A stretch of 64,000 bases of DNA. Origin: Betaproteobacteria bacterium. GTDB taxonomy: Bacteria > Pseudomonadota > Gammaproteobacteria > Burkholderiales > Casimicrobiaceae. Location of the stretch: NCBI GenBank assembly GCA_027492485.1, contig JAPUER010000004.1:1-64000 (forward strand). Direction: 5' to 3'. Shown here piece after piece: positions 36,751-45,172 of the stretch (within the stretch, counting starts at the first letter, position 1; every line of letters starts with the position of its first letter). The translations under genes were made by a program, and so were the position numbers. Below the pieces are notes generated by a model. That model had not been told where the DNA came from, searched no databases, and saw nothing but the letters and a program-made list of their open reading frames with translations.

Positions 36751-37755
36751 CTAAAAGCCGCCACCCGCCTGATCCTCGATCAACGCGCGCCGCGTGCGCG
36801 GACTGTCCAGCTTCTGTAGCCACCACGCCAGCGCATGCCCCTGCGCGCCGCGCGGCTGGCCGCGCCAAGCGTAGCTGGTGCGAGTCACGCGCAGCGCGCG
36901 CTGCTGCACCGTTTTAGCGACCAGTTTGCCTGCTTCGATGAACGGCTGCGCCAGATGCAGCGGCAGAAAACCGCAGCCGAGACCGCGCAGATGGGCATCG
37001 AGCTTGGCCTGCATGGTCGGCACCGTGAACACATCCTGTCCGGCGAGCAGGCCCACCGTCAGGCCGCCGCCGCGCAACGTCGAGTCGGCGACCGCCACCA
37101 CGCGATGCCGGGCGATCACCTCGTCGCCCAGCGGCTCGGGCTCACGGGCGAGCGGATGGCGCGGTGCCACTGCAAATACAAATGGCATGTCGCCCAGCGT
37201 CTTCACCTGAATGCCCGCCACGCTGGCCGTATCGAACACACCGCCCAGCGCGATGTCGGCCTTGCCGCCGGTCAACGCCTCCCAGGTGCCGGACAAGGTT
37301 TCGCCGCGCAGCCGCAAGCGGGTAGGCGCTTTCAGTTCGAAGAACGCCTCACACAGTTCGAACACCACCTTGCGCGAAATGAGGCTGTCCACGGCGATGG
37401 TCAGTTGTGGCTCCCAGCCGGTGGCGACCCGCTTGACCCGTTCGGCGATCGCGGTGACGTCGGCCAGCATGCGCCGGCCCTCGCGCAATAGCTCCTCGCC
37501 GGCGGAGGTGAGCCGCGCGTTGCGCGAGCGGCGGTCGAACAGCAGCACGTCGAGCGCCTCTTCCAGCTGGCGCACCCGCCAGGAGAGTGCGCTGGGCACC
37601 AGATCCAGCGTGCGTGCCGCGGCGGCGAAACCGCCCTGCGTGGCGATGGCATCAAGCATGACGAACGATTCCGGCGTCCGCACGCGCACGTAGTCGCGCC
37701 CACCCGCAGCGGCGGCGGACGCCGAATTGGGTGACGTGTCGGATGATCTGATCAT
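36751..37755 (-). CDS. LysR-type transcriptional regulator
   Basis: A 334-residue LysR protein. The winged helix lies at about residues 30-90, with the helix-turn-helix GGFAAAARTLDLVPSALSWRVRQLE; the effector-binding domain follows. About 25 Ser/Ala/Gly-rich residues precede the domain, so a start further in (Met33) is possible, though it would cut into the domain. It is divergent from the NAD(P)H-binding gene at 37899 across a 143-base gap rich in ATTCAA/TTGAAT repeats, so it most likely controls that gene and doxX and itself. Confidence 0.9.
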   Translation of the reverse strand: MIRSSDTSPNSASAAAAGGRDYVRVRTPESFVMLDAIATQGGFAAAARTLDLVPSALSWRVRQLEEALDVLLFDRRSRNARLTSAGEELLREGRRMLADVTAIAERVKRVATGWEPQLTIAVDSLISRKVVFELCEAFFELKAPTRLRLRGETLSGTWEALTGGKADIALGGVFDTASVAGIQVKTLGDMPFVFAVAPRHPLAREPEPLGDEVIARHRVVAVADSTLRGGGLTVGLLAGQDVFTVPTMQAKLDAHLRGLGCGFLPLHLAQPFIEAGKLVAKTVQQRALRVTRTSYAWRGQPRGAQGHALAWWLQKLDSPRTRRALIEDQAGGGF

Positions 37756-37802
37756 TCAAATATTTTGCACGATAACGTGAATTCAAGGTGATTCATTTGA
37801 AT
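37754..37802. promoter_or_regulatory. Likely LysR operator in a divergent promoter
   Basis: ATTCAAA (37754-37760) is mirrored by TTTGAAT (37796-37802), and a perfect palindrome TGAATTCA lies between them at 37778-37785. The region contains several T-N11-A arrangements. It covers the LysR start codon and lies about 100 bases before the NAD(P)H-binding gene, as expected for a self-regulating LysR switch. Confidence 0.5.
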
Positions 37803-37898
37803 CTTGCTCGGCGCCAAAATTCCGGTCATCGCAGCACGCTGCGCAGCCACACTGGCCGGCAGCGGTGCTCAATCAACGGCAAGAACCAAGGACATCCT

Positions 37899-38534
37899 AT
37901 GAAACTCTTTCTCTTCGGCGTCACCGGTAACGCAGGCCAGGCCATCCTGCAGGAAGCGCTCACGCGCGGTCACACCGTCACCGCGGCGGCACGGCAGACC
38001 GGTTTCTTTCACCCGGTCGGCAAGGCCAGCGTGGTGACGGCGGATGCGCTCGACGCTGCGTCGCTGAAGGACGCAATCAAGGGCCACGACGCCGTGATCG
38101 TCGCCATCAGCGGCCGCAAGAGCGGTCACGACACGGTCGCCAAGGCAGCGAGCAACCTGCTCGCGACGATGCCGGTAGCCGGTGTCTCGCGCCTCTTGTG
38201 GATAGGCGGTGCCGGCAGCCTGGAAGTGGCGCCCGGCGTGCGTCTGGTCGATACCCCGCAGTTCCCGGCGATTTACAAGGACGAGGCGCTCGGGCAGGCG
38301 GCGGCGTTGCAGACGCTGCGTGCCGGCAAGACTAGCGTTAACTGGACCTACGTCAGCCCGCCGGCGATGATCGGCGTCGGCGGTCGCACCGGCAAGTACC
38401 GCGTCGGCGGCGACCAGTTGCTGGCCGACGGCAACGGCATCAGCACCATCAGCTGGATCGACTACGCGGTTGCCGTGATCGACGAGCTGGAGAAGAATGC
38501 ACACCCGCAGGCACGCATCACGGTTGCGTACTGA
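37899..38534 (+). CDS. NAD(P)-dependent oxidoreductase, NAD(P)H-binding (NmrA/atypical SDR) family
   Basis: A 211-residue Rossmann protein. The nucleotide loop is LFGVTGNAGQAIL (about residues 4-16). The stretch HDAVIVAISG and the WTYVSPPAMI segment are typical of atypical SDRs such as flavin reductase-like and NmrA-like proteins. ATG 37899 starts the fold; the in-frame extension to 37788 is rejected. It is followed after 27 bases by doxX in the same direction. This pairing with a divergent LysR is often seen in stress or electrophile response loci, but the substrate is unknown. Confidence 0.87.
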   Translation: MKLFLFGVTGNAGQAILQEALTRGHTVTAAARQTGFFHPVGKASVVTADALDAASLKDAIKGHDAVIVAISGRKSGHDTVAKAASNLLATMPVAGVSRLLWIGGAGSLEVAPGVRLVDTPQFPAIYKDEALGQAAALQTLRAGKTSVNWTYVSPPAMIGVGGRTGKYRVGGDQLLADGNGISTISWIDYAVAVIDELEKNAHPQARITVAY

Positions 38535-38561
38535 GCAACAACACGCAACAAAGGAATTGCA

Positions 38562-38972
38562 ATGAACTCGCTACAAAATCCCCTTAACCTCATCGGCCGC
38601 ATCATGCTGGCGGTGCTGTTCCTGCCGGCCGGCCTGTCGAAGATCGGTGGCTTCGCCGGCACCGCCGGCTACATCGCCTCGAAAGGCCTGCCGCTGCCGG
38701 AGGTGGGCGCGGCCATCGCCATCGCCGTCGAGGTGCTGGGCGGTCTGGCGCTGATCCTCGGCTTCGGCACCCGCTGGGCAGCGCTGATCCTGGCCGCCTT
38801 CACTGTTGTTGCCGGCGTGATCTTCCACAACTTCTGGGCGCTGCCGGCCGATCAGCAGACGGTCCAGCAGATCATGTTCATGAAGAACATCGCCATCGCC
38901 GGCGGCCTGCTGCTGCTGGCGGCATGGGGGCCGGGCGCGCTGAGCATGGACGCCAGGCGCGGCCGCCCGTAA
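38562..38972 (+). CDS. DoxX family membrane protein
   Basis: A 136-residue protein with four transmembrane helices. LIGRIMLAVLFLPAGLSKIGG at the start and the late MFMKNIAIAGGLLLLAAWG are typical of DoxX/DoxD (YphA-like). AAAGGA precedes the ATG. It probably shares a transcript with the NAD(P)H-binding gene. Members act in thiol or sulfur redox tasks in some bacteria; the role here is open. It ends 9 bases from the convergent kinase gene, with no terminator hairpin between them. Confidence 0.88.
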   Translation: MNSLQNPLNLIGRIMLAVLFLPAGLSKIGGFAGTAGYIASKGLPLPEVGAAIAIAVEVLGGLALILGFGTRWAALILAAFTVVAGVIFHNFWALPADQQTVQQIMFMKNIAIAGGLLLLAAWGPGALSMDARRGRP

Positions 38973-38981
38973 GCTCAACCG

Positions 38982-40526
38982 CTATTGCGTGGTGCCCAAG
39001 TGGCGCCGCAACTGCTCGCGCGCCTCGGCATCGTTGCCCAGGCGCGCTTCTGCGTCTTTTCCCGCCTGATCGAGCGCCGGCAGCAACGCCGGATCGGTGC
39101 TTGCCGCCGCGCTGGCGCGGTTCCGGCGCAGCAGCTCGCCCAATGCCTGCGCCACGCGTGACGAACGTGCGGCTTCGTCGCGGGCGCGGGCGATCTCGCT
39201 GCGGGCGGTCGATGCATCGTTGATCGCGGCGCTGCGCTGCCAGAGGCTCAGCCCCAGCGCGACGACGATGCCCACTACCGCGAGTGTGGCGGCGCCGACC
39301 AGTTGCCAGTGGCGTCTGAACCAAAGCCGCGTCGCGTAGGCGCGATCGCCGGCGTGCAGCGAGGTCGGGCGCGCGGTCATCCAGGCGTCGAGGTCGGCGG
39401 CGAGCGAGGCGGCCGTCGGGTAACGTTCCTCCGGCGCCAGCCGCATCGCGCGGCGAATGATGTTGTCGAGATCGCCACGCAGCCGGCCGGCGTCGGTCGG
39501 TGCGGGTATGGTGTCCGGGATCGGGCGCTCCGGTTTCGGCAGCGCGAGGCTGGCCGAGGCGAGCGGTGGGTCGCTGTGCACCACCGCGTATTCCAGCGCG
39601 GCCCGGGTGCTGCTGGCCGCGAACGGACGGTTGCCGGTGCACAGATGGAACAGCAGCACGCCGAGCGAATAGACGTCGCTCGCCGGCATCGTCGGATCGC
39701 CGGTGATTTGCTCCGGCGAGGCGTATTCCAGCGTCAGGCCGCGGCCGGTCAACTGCGTGAGCTTGGTCATCGGCTCGTTGGGGTCGGAGTCGAGCACGCC
39801 GGCGACGCCGAAGTCGAGCAATTTGACCTGGCCGTCACGGGTGACCAGCACGTTGGACGGCTTCAGGTCGCGATGCAGCACATGCTGGTTGTGCGCGTGT
39901 TCGACGGCGAGCGCAACGTCGCGCACCAGGCGCAGGCGCTGCTCCAGCGTGCGTGCGTGCTGCGTCACGTAGTCAAGCAGGGGGACGCCGTCGACCAGTT
40001 CGAGCACGATGAACGCTTGTCCGGCCTCGACGCCGGCATCAAGCAGGCGGGCGATGTTCGGATGGTTGAGCCGGGCTAGCACCACGCGCTCGCGGGCGAA
40101 ACGGCGCGACAGCTTGTCGTGCGAGAGATCGGTGCGCAGCAGCTTGACCGCGATGCTGGCCTTGTACAGCCCGTCGCTACGCTTGGCCCGCCACACTTCG
40201 CCCATGCCGCCCTTGCCGAGGCAGCTCTCCAGCGTCCAAGCGCCGAATTTCTGGCCGGCGGCGTAGCCGTCTGCAGGTTCGGTGAGCGCGTCTTTCAGCG
40301 CCGCGTTGAACGGCGCCTGCGTCAACGGCACGGTCTTGTCGACGTTGGCGGCCGCCACCAGCAGCGCCATCAGTTCTTTCGCGACCAGCGGTTCGCTGCC
40401 CCACAGTTTTCGGATGTAGGGGATGCGTTCGGTCTCGGGCAGATCGATGACCTCGTCGAACAGGTCGGAGACGCGCTGCCAAAGCTCCGGCGGCAGGTCG
40501 GAGAGCTTCATCGGCTCGACGGGCAT
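38982..40526 (-). CDS. Membrane-anchored Ser/Thr protein kinase, apparently lacking its TPR domain
   Basis: A 514-residue Hanks-type kinase. It has a helical N-terminal region (1-90), then a kinase domain: GKGGMGEV (104-111), Lys128, HRDLKPSN (218-225) and DFG (238-240). A transmembrane helix at about 409-429 follows, and then only about 85 residues. Kinases of this sigma-factor-linked group usually continue with TPR repeats to about 850-950 residues. Here the chain stops at AEARLGNDAEAREQLRRHLG, close to where the first repeat would begin. GGAG lies 6 bases before the start. The ECF sigma factor gene is 37 bases upstream. Confidence 0.9.
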   Translation of the reverse strand: MPVEPMKLSDLPPELWQRVSDLFDEVIDLPETERIPYIRKLWGSEPLVAKELMALLVAAANVDKTVPLTQAPFNAALKDALTEPADGYAAGQKFGAWTLESCLGKGGMGEVWRAKRSDGLYKASIAVKLLRTDLSHDKLSRRFARERVVLARLNHPNIARLLDAGVEAGQAFIVLELVDGVPLLDYVTQHARTLEQRLRLVRDVALAVEHAHNQHVLHRDLKPSNVLVTRDGQVKLLDFGVAGVLDSDPNEPMTKLTQLTGRGLTLEYASPEQITGDPTMPASDVYSLGVLLFHLCTGNRPFAASSTRAALEYAVVHSDPPLASASLALPKPERPIPDTIPAPTDAGRLRGDLDNIIRRAMRLAPEERYPTAASLAADLDAWMTARPTSLHAGDRAYATRLWFRRHWQLVGAATLAVVGIVVALGLSLWQRSAAINDASTARSEIARARDEAARSSRVAQALGELLRRNRASAAASTDPALLPALDQAGKDAEARLGNDAEAREQLRRHLGTTQ

Positions 40527-40563
40527 GGCAGGCTCCGGCTGGCGAACGCGGGCAGAGGACGAA

Positions 40564-41148
40564 TCAGGTGGCGCTGGCGGCGCCTTCGGTGCCGAGCGAA
40601 CGCGACAGCAGGGCGCGCGCCTTCAGCAGGTCGCGATTGATGGTGCGCAGCGTGACACCCAGCTCGTTGGCCACCTCCTGCAGCGAAAGTCCGGAGAACA
40701 CGTGCAGCTCGATCACCTGATAGAGCCGCTGGTCGAGCTTTTGTAACTGGTCGAGCGCTTCGTCGAGCGCCACCATGTCGGTCACGTCCATCCATGGCGC
40801 CAGCGTCCCGTCCGCCGCCGACATGGTCAGCAGCGTCATGCCGCCGCCACGCTTTTCGGCGTCGCGCTCGCGCACGAAGTCGATCACGATCGAGCGCAGC
40901 ACTTTGCCGACGTAGGCGAAGAATTGCAGCCGCGTCTGCCCTTGCAGGCCTTCGCGCTCGGCCATGCGCATGAAGCCTTCGTGCACCAGCGCCGTGGCGT
41001 TGAGCCCGGTGACGCCGCCGGCCTGCGCCAGTTTGCCGCGGGCGAGACGTTTGATGTCCGGATAGAGGCTGGAAAACAGCGCCCGCATGGCATCGGAATC
41101 GCCGCCGGCAGCGCGCTGCACGAGAAGTGTGGGAGGAGTGGCTTGCAC
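40564..41148 (-). CDS. ECF sigma factor paired with the Ser/Thr kinase
   Basis: A 194-residue sigma-70-family factor. Region 2 spans about residues 10-95 (YPDIKRLARGKL and FFAYVGKVLRSIVIDFVRERDAEKRGG) and region 4 spans about 128-185 (LSLQEVANELGVTLRTINRDLLKAR). This is the group whose members sit next to membrane Ser/Thr kinases with TPR domains in Xanthomonas and betaproteobacteria; the kinase is thought to switch on the factor by phosphorylation. No anti-sigma factor is present. The start is GTG at 41148 with a weak ribosome site. Sigma factor and kinase are transcribed together on the minus strand. Confidence 0.9.
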   Translation of the reverse strand: MQATPPTLLVQRAAGGDSDAMRALFSSLYPDIKRLARGKLAQAGGVTGLNATALVHEGFMRMAEREGLQGQTRLQFFAYVGKVLRSIVIDFVRERDAEKRGGGMTLLTMSAADGTLAPWMDVTDMVALDEALDQLQKLDQRLYQVIELHVFSGLSLQEVANELGVTLRTINRDLLKARALLSRSLGTEGAASAT

Positions 41149-41310
41149 GATTCGTAGGCCTGCGTGAGCGGAAATTTGGCGTTATTGTGCAACGGAAGGA
41201 CGCGAAGCGTGGCGGATTTATGCCACTATCACGCATGAAACCCGCGAATGGGGCGGTGCGCCGTCGCGGGGTTGTGCGAGCGACCGGCGGAGGTCGACGT
41301 TGCGATGCGC

Positions 41311-42255
41311 CTACACCAGCGCACCGCGCCAACGACCGTCCTTCACCCGCTCCACCAGAAGTCGCTTGAGGATGTCATAGGCCGCTTTTGCCGGGTGCCG
41401 CAACGGACGATCCACCGGGTGCGCGATGGCGACGACCCGGTGCAATTCCGGGTTCACGATTTTCCGGACAGTGCATTCACCCACCGGAAAGTAATCAACC
41501 GCCGACGGCCAGTTCGAGACCGTTGCTGCCAGCCCCGACCGCACGACGCCAGCGATGGTGCCCACGGAGTGCTGTTCATAACGCACATCGAGCGTAATGT
41601 GCTGCTCACCGGCAATTCGTTCGATGTAGCGCCGCAGGTGCATGGTGCGAGGCCCGAGCACCAAAGGCTGGTCCGCGAGCCCGCGCAGATCAATCTCCGC
41701 AGGCACTCGTCCCCGCTTCTGTGCCACGCTTACGAGATACAGCCATTCGCGAAAGATGGGCTCGGATGCAATGCCCTGCACTTCCTCTGCGTTGGGTAGT
41801 ACGCCGAAGTCCACCAGACCCGCGCTCAGCACCTGGCCAGTGATGGCGCTGATGCTGTCCTGCACATGCAAATCCACCTTCGGAAGCTCCGCCTTGCAGG
41901 TCTTGATGAGCGCGGCGATGAACTCGGTGCCACTGGTGGCCGGCACCGCAATGGAGACCCGTCCTTCCGGTTCCTGTTGCGTACCCTTGATGACGTTGCC
42001 GAGACCGTTGACGTCTTCCAGAAGGCTGCGCATCGACTGATACGCCTTCAGGCCAGCCTCGGTGGGGATGATCCCCGCTGGCGTGCGCACCAGCAACTGC
42101 TCGCCGACCGCCTCTTCCAGTTGCGCGATCTGCCGACTCAGCGAAGGTTGCGCCACATGCAGGATGGCCGCTGCGGAAGTGAACCCCTTTTGCTCGACAA
42201 CGCAGACGAAGTAACGCATCTGCCGCAAGGAGATGAGTGACTCTAGCGAAGCCAT
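41311..42255 (-). CDS. LysR-type regulator of the catabolic operon
   Basis: A 314-residue LysR protein. The helix-turn-helix is KGFTSAAAILHVAQPSLSRQIAQLE (about residues 23-47), and the effector domain follows with SIAVPATSGTEFIAAL near residue 97. It is divergent from the acyl-CoA synthetase gene across a gap of about 210 bases, the usual layout for a LysR that controls the operon beside it. The inducer is probably a pathway intermediate such as an acid or acyl-CoA; this is inference. Confidence 0.92.
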   Translation of the reverse strand: MASLESLISLRQMRYFVCVVEQKGFTSAAAILHVAQPSLSRQIAQLEEAVGEQLLVRTPAGIIPTEAGLKAYQSMRSLLEDVNGLGNVIKGTQQEPEGRVSIAVPATSGTEFIAALIKTCKAELPKVDLHVQDSISAITGQVLSAGLVDFGVLPNAEEVQGIASEPIFREWLYLVSVAQKRGRVPAEIDLRGLADQPLVLGPRTMHLRRYIERIAGEQHITLDVRYEQHSVGTIAGVVRSGLAATVSNWPSAVDYFPVGECTVRKIVNPELHRVVAIAHPVDRPLRHPAKAAYDILKRLLVERVKDGRWRGALV

Positions 42256-42464
42256 GGCTGGATAGCGGACTGTTGGGTTTGTGTTGCGGATAGTCTAAAT
42301 CATGAGCTGTTGCGGAGCGCCTGCGGGCTCGCTTGCAGCGGTTGTGTGGCGGGTTGCCGGGGCCATAGCAAAAACGCATGCGCGGGATGCGGATTTGATA
42401 TTTGTCACCGCTCGGGGAAGCGAAGACACTGCTTGCCACGGAACTTTTCGGCTGGAGACGATAC

Positions 42465-44000
42465 GTGGAACTGGGGTCGATCACAACGCGCGCCGCCCGC
42501 TACTGGCCCGATCAGGTTGGACTGGTCGATGCCCGCCGACGCATCACATTCGCACAACTCGAACAGCGTGCCAACCAGCTTGCGCATGCGTTGAGCGCTG
42601 CGGGCGTGGCTGCGGGCGACCGCGTAGCCGTTCAGGCATGGAACCGCGTCGAATTGGTCGAGGCCGAAGTCGCCTGCTACAAGGCAGCCTGCGTCAAAGT
42701 GCCGCTCAACGCCCGGCTGAGTACCGATGAAACGCTGCATATGCTGCGTGACTCCGGCGCCAGGGTGCTGATGGCCGACGCCGAGCATGCGAAGGCTATC
42801 GCGGCACGCATGACGGAGGTGCCAACATTGATGCGCATCGTGAATATCGACGACGAATACGAAGCATGGATTGGCCGGCAGCCAGCGACGACGATGCAGG
42901 CTGCCGTGCGAGGCGGGGACGTCGCGGTACTGCACTACACCTCGGGCAGTTCGGGTGTGCTCAAGGCCGCAATGCAGACCTTCGGCAACCGCCAGGCGAT
43001 GCTGCGCAAGTTCCTGATGAGTCCGATGCGCCGCGCCATGCCGGGAGACGTGCAGGCACACGTCGGTCCGATCACCCACGCCAGCGGCATGCAACTGATG
43101 TATCTCATCTACTGCGGCGCGGCCAGTCTGTTGTTGGGCCGCTTCGACGAGACCGAGCTGTTGCAGGCCATTCAGGACGAGCGCGTAACGCGCCTGTTCA
43201 TGGTGCCGACCATGATCAATCGCATCGTCAACCATCCGCAGGTCAAGGGCTACGATCTTGGGTCGTTGCGTCTGGTGCTCTACGGCGCGGCTCCCATGGC
43301 CCCGGCGCTGGTCGAAAAAGCAATTGCGCTGTTCGGCCCGATTCTCGTGCAGGGGTATGGCGCGGGTGAAACCAATTCCATGGTGACGCAGTTGACCGAG
43401 CAGGAGCACGTCGACGCGCTGGCGAACAACCCGAAGCGCCTCGCATCATGCGGTCGTTGCTACGGAGAAACCGAAGTACGTGTGGTCAATGATGCCGGGC
43501 AGGATGTGCAGCCCGGTGAGGTCGGTGAAATCGTCGTACGCGGCGATGACGTGATGAAGGGCTACTGGAATGCGCCGGACCTGACCGCCGAGGCGATCGT
43601 TGACGGCTATTACCGCACCGGCGATCTGGCCACAGTCGACAACGAAAGCTACATCTATATCGTTGATCGCAAGAAAGAGATGATTATCTGCGGTGGGTTC
43701 AATATCTACCCGGCTGAGATCGAGCAGGTGTTGTTTGCCCACCCGGCCATTTATGAGGCCGCAGCGATAGGCATTCCAGACGACGATTGGGGCGAGCAGA
43801 TCAAGGCGGTGGTGGTGCTGAAGCCGGGCCAATCGGTGTCACCTGAGGCGATCATGGACTTCTGCGCGCAGCGCCTGCCAGGCTTCAAGCGTCCGCGCTC
43901 GGTCGACTTCACCCATGAGCTGCCGAAGAACCCCAACGGCAAGATCGTACGCCGGTTGGTGCGCGAGCCGTTCTGGGCGGGTAAGGAGCGTCGCGTATGA
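42465..44000 (+). CDS. AMP-forming acyl-CoA synthetase
   Basis: A 511-residue adenylate-forming enzyme (ANL family) that activates a carboxylic acid to its acyl-CoA. The phosphate loop is LHYTSGSSGVLKAAM near residue 156, the Asp/Arg block is YRTGDLATVDNESYIYIVDRKKEMI near 384-408, and the adenylating Lys is in PKNPNGKIVRR near residue 487. GTG 42465 is preferred: TGGAGA ends 7 bases before it and family members begin near GSITTRAARYWPD. A TTG at 42402 is also in frame. It overlaps the acyl-CoA dehydrogenase start by 4 bases. The acid chain length cannot be read. Confidence 0.92.
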   Translation: MELGSITTRAARYWPDQVGLVDARRRITFAQLEQRANQLAHALSAAGVAAGDRVAVQAWNRVELVEAEVACYKAACVKVPLNARLSTDETLHMLRDSGARVLMADAEHAKAIAARMTEVPTLMRIVNIDDEYEAWIGRQPATTMQAAVRGGDVAVLHYTSGSSGVLKAAMQTFGNRQAMLRKFLMSPMRRAMPGDVQAHVGPITHASGMQLMYLIYCGAASLLLGRFDETELLQAIQDERVTRLFMVPTMINRIVNHPQVKGYDLGSLRLVLYGAAPMAPALVEKAIALFGPILVQGYGAGETNSMVTQLTEQEHVDALANNPKRLASCGRCYGETEVRVVNDAGQDVQPGEVGEIVVRGDDVMKGYWNAPDLTAEAIVDGYYRTGDLATVDNESYIYIVDRKKEMIICGGFNIYPAEIEQVLFAHPAIYEAAAIGIPDDDWGEQIKAVVVLKPGQSVSPEAIMDFCAQRLPGFKRPRSVDFTHELPKNPNGKIVRRLVREPFWAGKERRV

Positions 44001-45172
44001 ACACGGTGACCGATACCCAGGTTCAGGAGACGATGAACGCCATCGGCCGCTACATCCATGACGAATTGCTGCCCTTCGAGAAGGCGCATGGCATTTCCTG
44101 GGAGGGCCAGCCCGGCAAGGAATTGCTCAAGCAGGTCTGGCAGCGCTCGGCCGAGTTGGGCTTCTATGGACTGATGCTGCCCGTAGAGCAGGGCGGTGCC
44201 GGCTTCAGCGCCGAGCAGATGTGCCGCGTCAAGAGCTTCGTGGCGGCCTCGGGTGCCGTGCTCGCCCAGCACGTGCTCGGCGAGCTCAGCGGTCCACCGC
44301 GCGTGGGCTATCTGTTCAAGGTGGCGACGGCGGATCAGGTGGGGCGCCTGCTGCGGCCTATTTGCGAGGCGCGGATGGCCGTCTGCTTCGCTTTGACGGA
44401 AGAACAGGCCGGTTCCGATGCCGCCGCCATTCAGGCTAACGCCGTGCGCGATGGCGATCACTATGTGCTCAATGGCCGCAAGCGTTTCATCTCCGGTGCC
44501 CCCTATGCCGACGTTGCCATCGTGCTCGCGGTCACTGACCCGGCGGCTGGCGCGCGCGGCATTTCGGCCTTCTTCGTCGACATGCATGCGCCCGGTATGC
44601 GCGTCGTCTGCGACTACGTGGCCATGCACGGCCAGGCCAGCCATGCCGATCTCGAAATGACTAACCTTAGAGTACCGGCAGCCAATCTGATCGGTGCCGA
44701 AGGCGAGGGCTTCAAGCTCGGCATCGGGCGCATCAATTTCAATCGCCTGCTGCACTGTGCCACCATCATCGGTTTTGCCGAGCTGGCCTTGCGTCTTTCA
44801 GTGGAGCGGGCAAACCAGCGCACGCAGTTCGGCAAGCCCATCGGCCAATTCCAGGCGATTGCGCACATGCTGGCCAATATGGCGACCGATCTGCAGGCCG
44901 CGCGCGCCATGACGCTGGACGCCGCGCGTCAGCTCGATGCCGGTTCACCGCTACGGATGGAGGCTTCGATGTGCAAGCTCTTCGTGTCGGAAGCCGCGTT
45001 TCGCATTGCCGATCAGGCGGTGCAGATTCACGGCGGCACCGGACTGATTCGCGGCAACCCCGTGGAGTGGCTGTTCCGCATGCTGCGCATGATGCGCATC
45101 CTGACTGGCACCAGCGAAATCCTGCGCAACACGGTAGCCAAAGAGTTGCTGGAGTCCACCTGTGGTGTCTGA
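43997..45172 (+). CDS. Acyl-CoA dehydrogenase
   Basis: A 391-residue FAD enzyme that forms an alpha,beta-double bond in an acyl-CoA. Typical blocks are CFALTEEQAGSDAAAIQ (about residues 130-146), RFISGAPYADVAIVLA, the FAD-binding RTQFGKPIGQFQ (about 273-284) and the C-terminal GGTGLIRGNPVEWLFRM followed by ILTGTSEILRNTVAKEL. The ATG overlaps the synthetase stop, so translation is coupled. An ETF partner is not encoded here. Confidence 0.94.
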   Translation: MNTVTDTQVQETMNAIGRYIHDELLPFEKAHGISWEGQPGKELLKQVWQRSAELGFYGLMLPVEQGGAGFSAEQMCRVKSFVAASGAVLAQHVLGELSGPPRVGYLFKVATADQVGRLLRPICEARMAVCFALTEEQAGSDAAAIQANAVRDGDHYVLNGRKRFISGAPYADVAIVLAVTDPAAGARGISAFFVDMHAPGMRVVCDYVAMHGQASHADLEMTNLRVPAANLIGAEGEGFKLGIGRINFNRLLHCATIIGFAELALRLSVERANQRTQFGKPIGQFQAIAHMLANMATDLQAARAMTLDAARQLDAGSPLRMEASMCKLFVSEAAFRIADQAVQIHGGTGLIRGNPVEWLFRMLRMMRILTGTSEILRNTVAKELLESTCGV

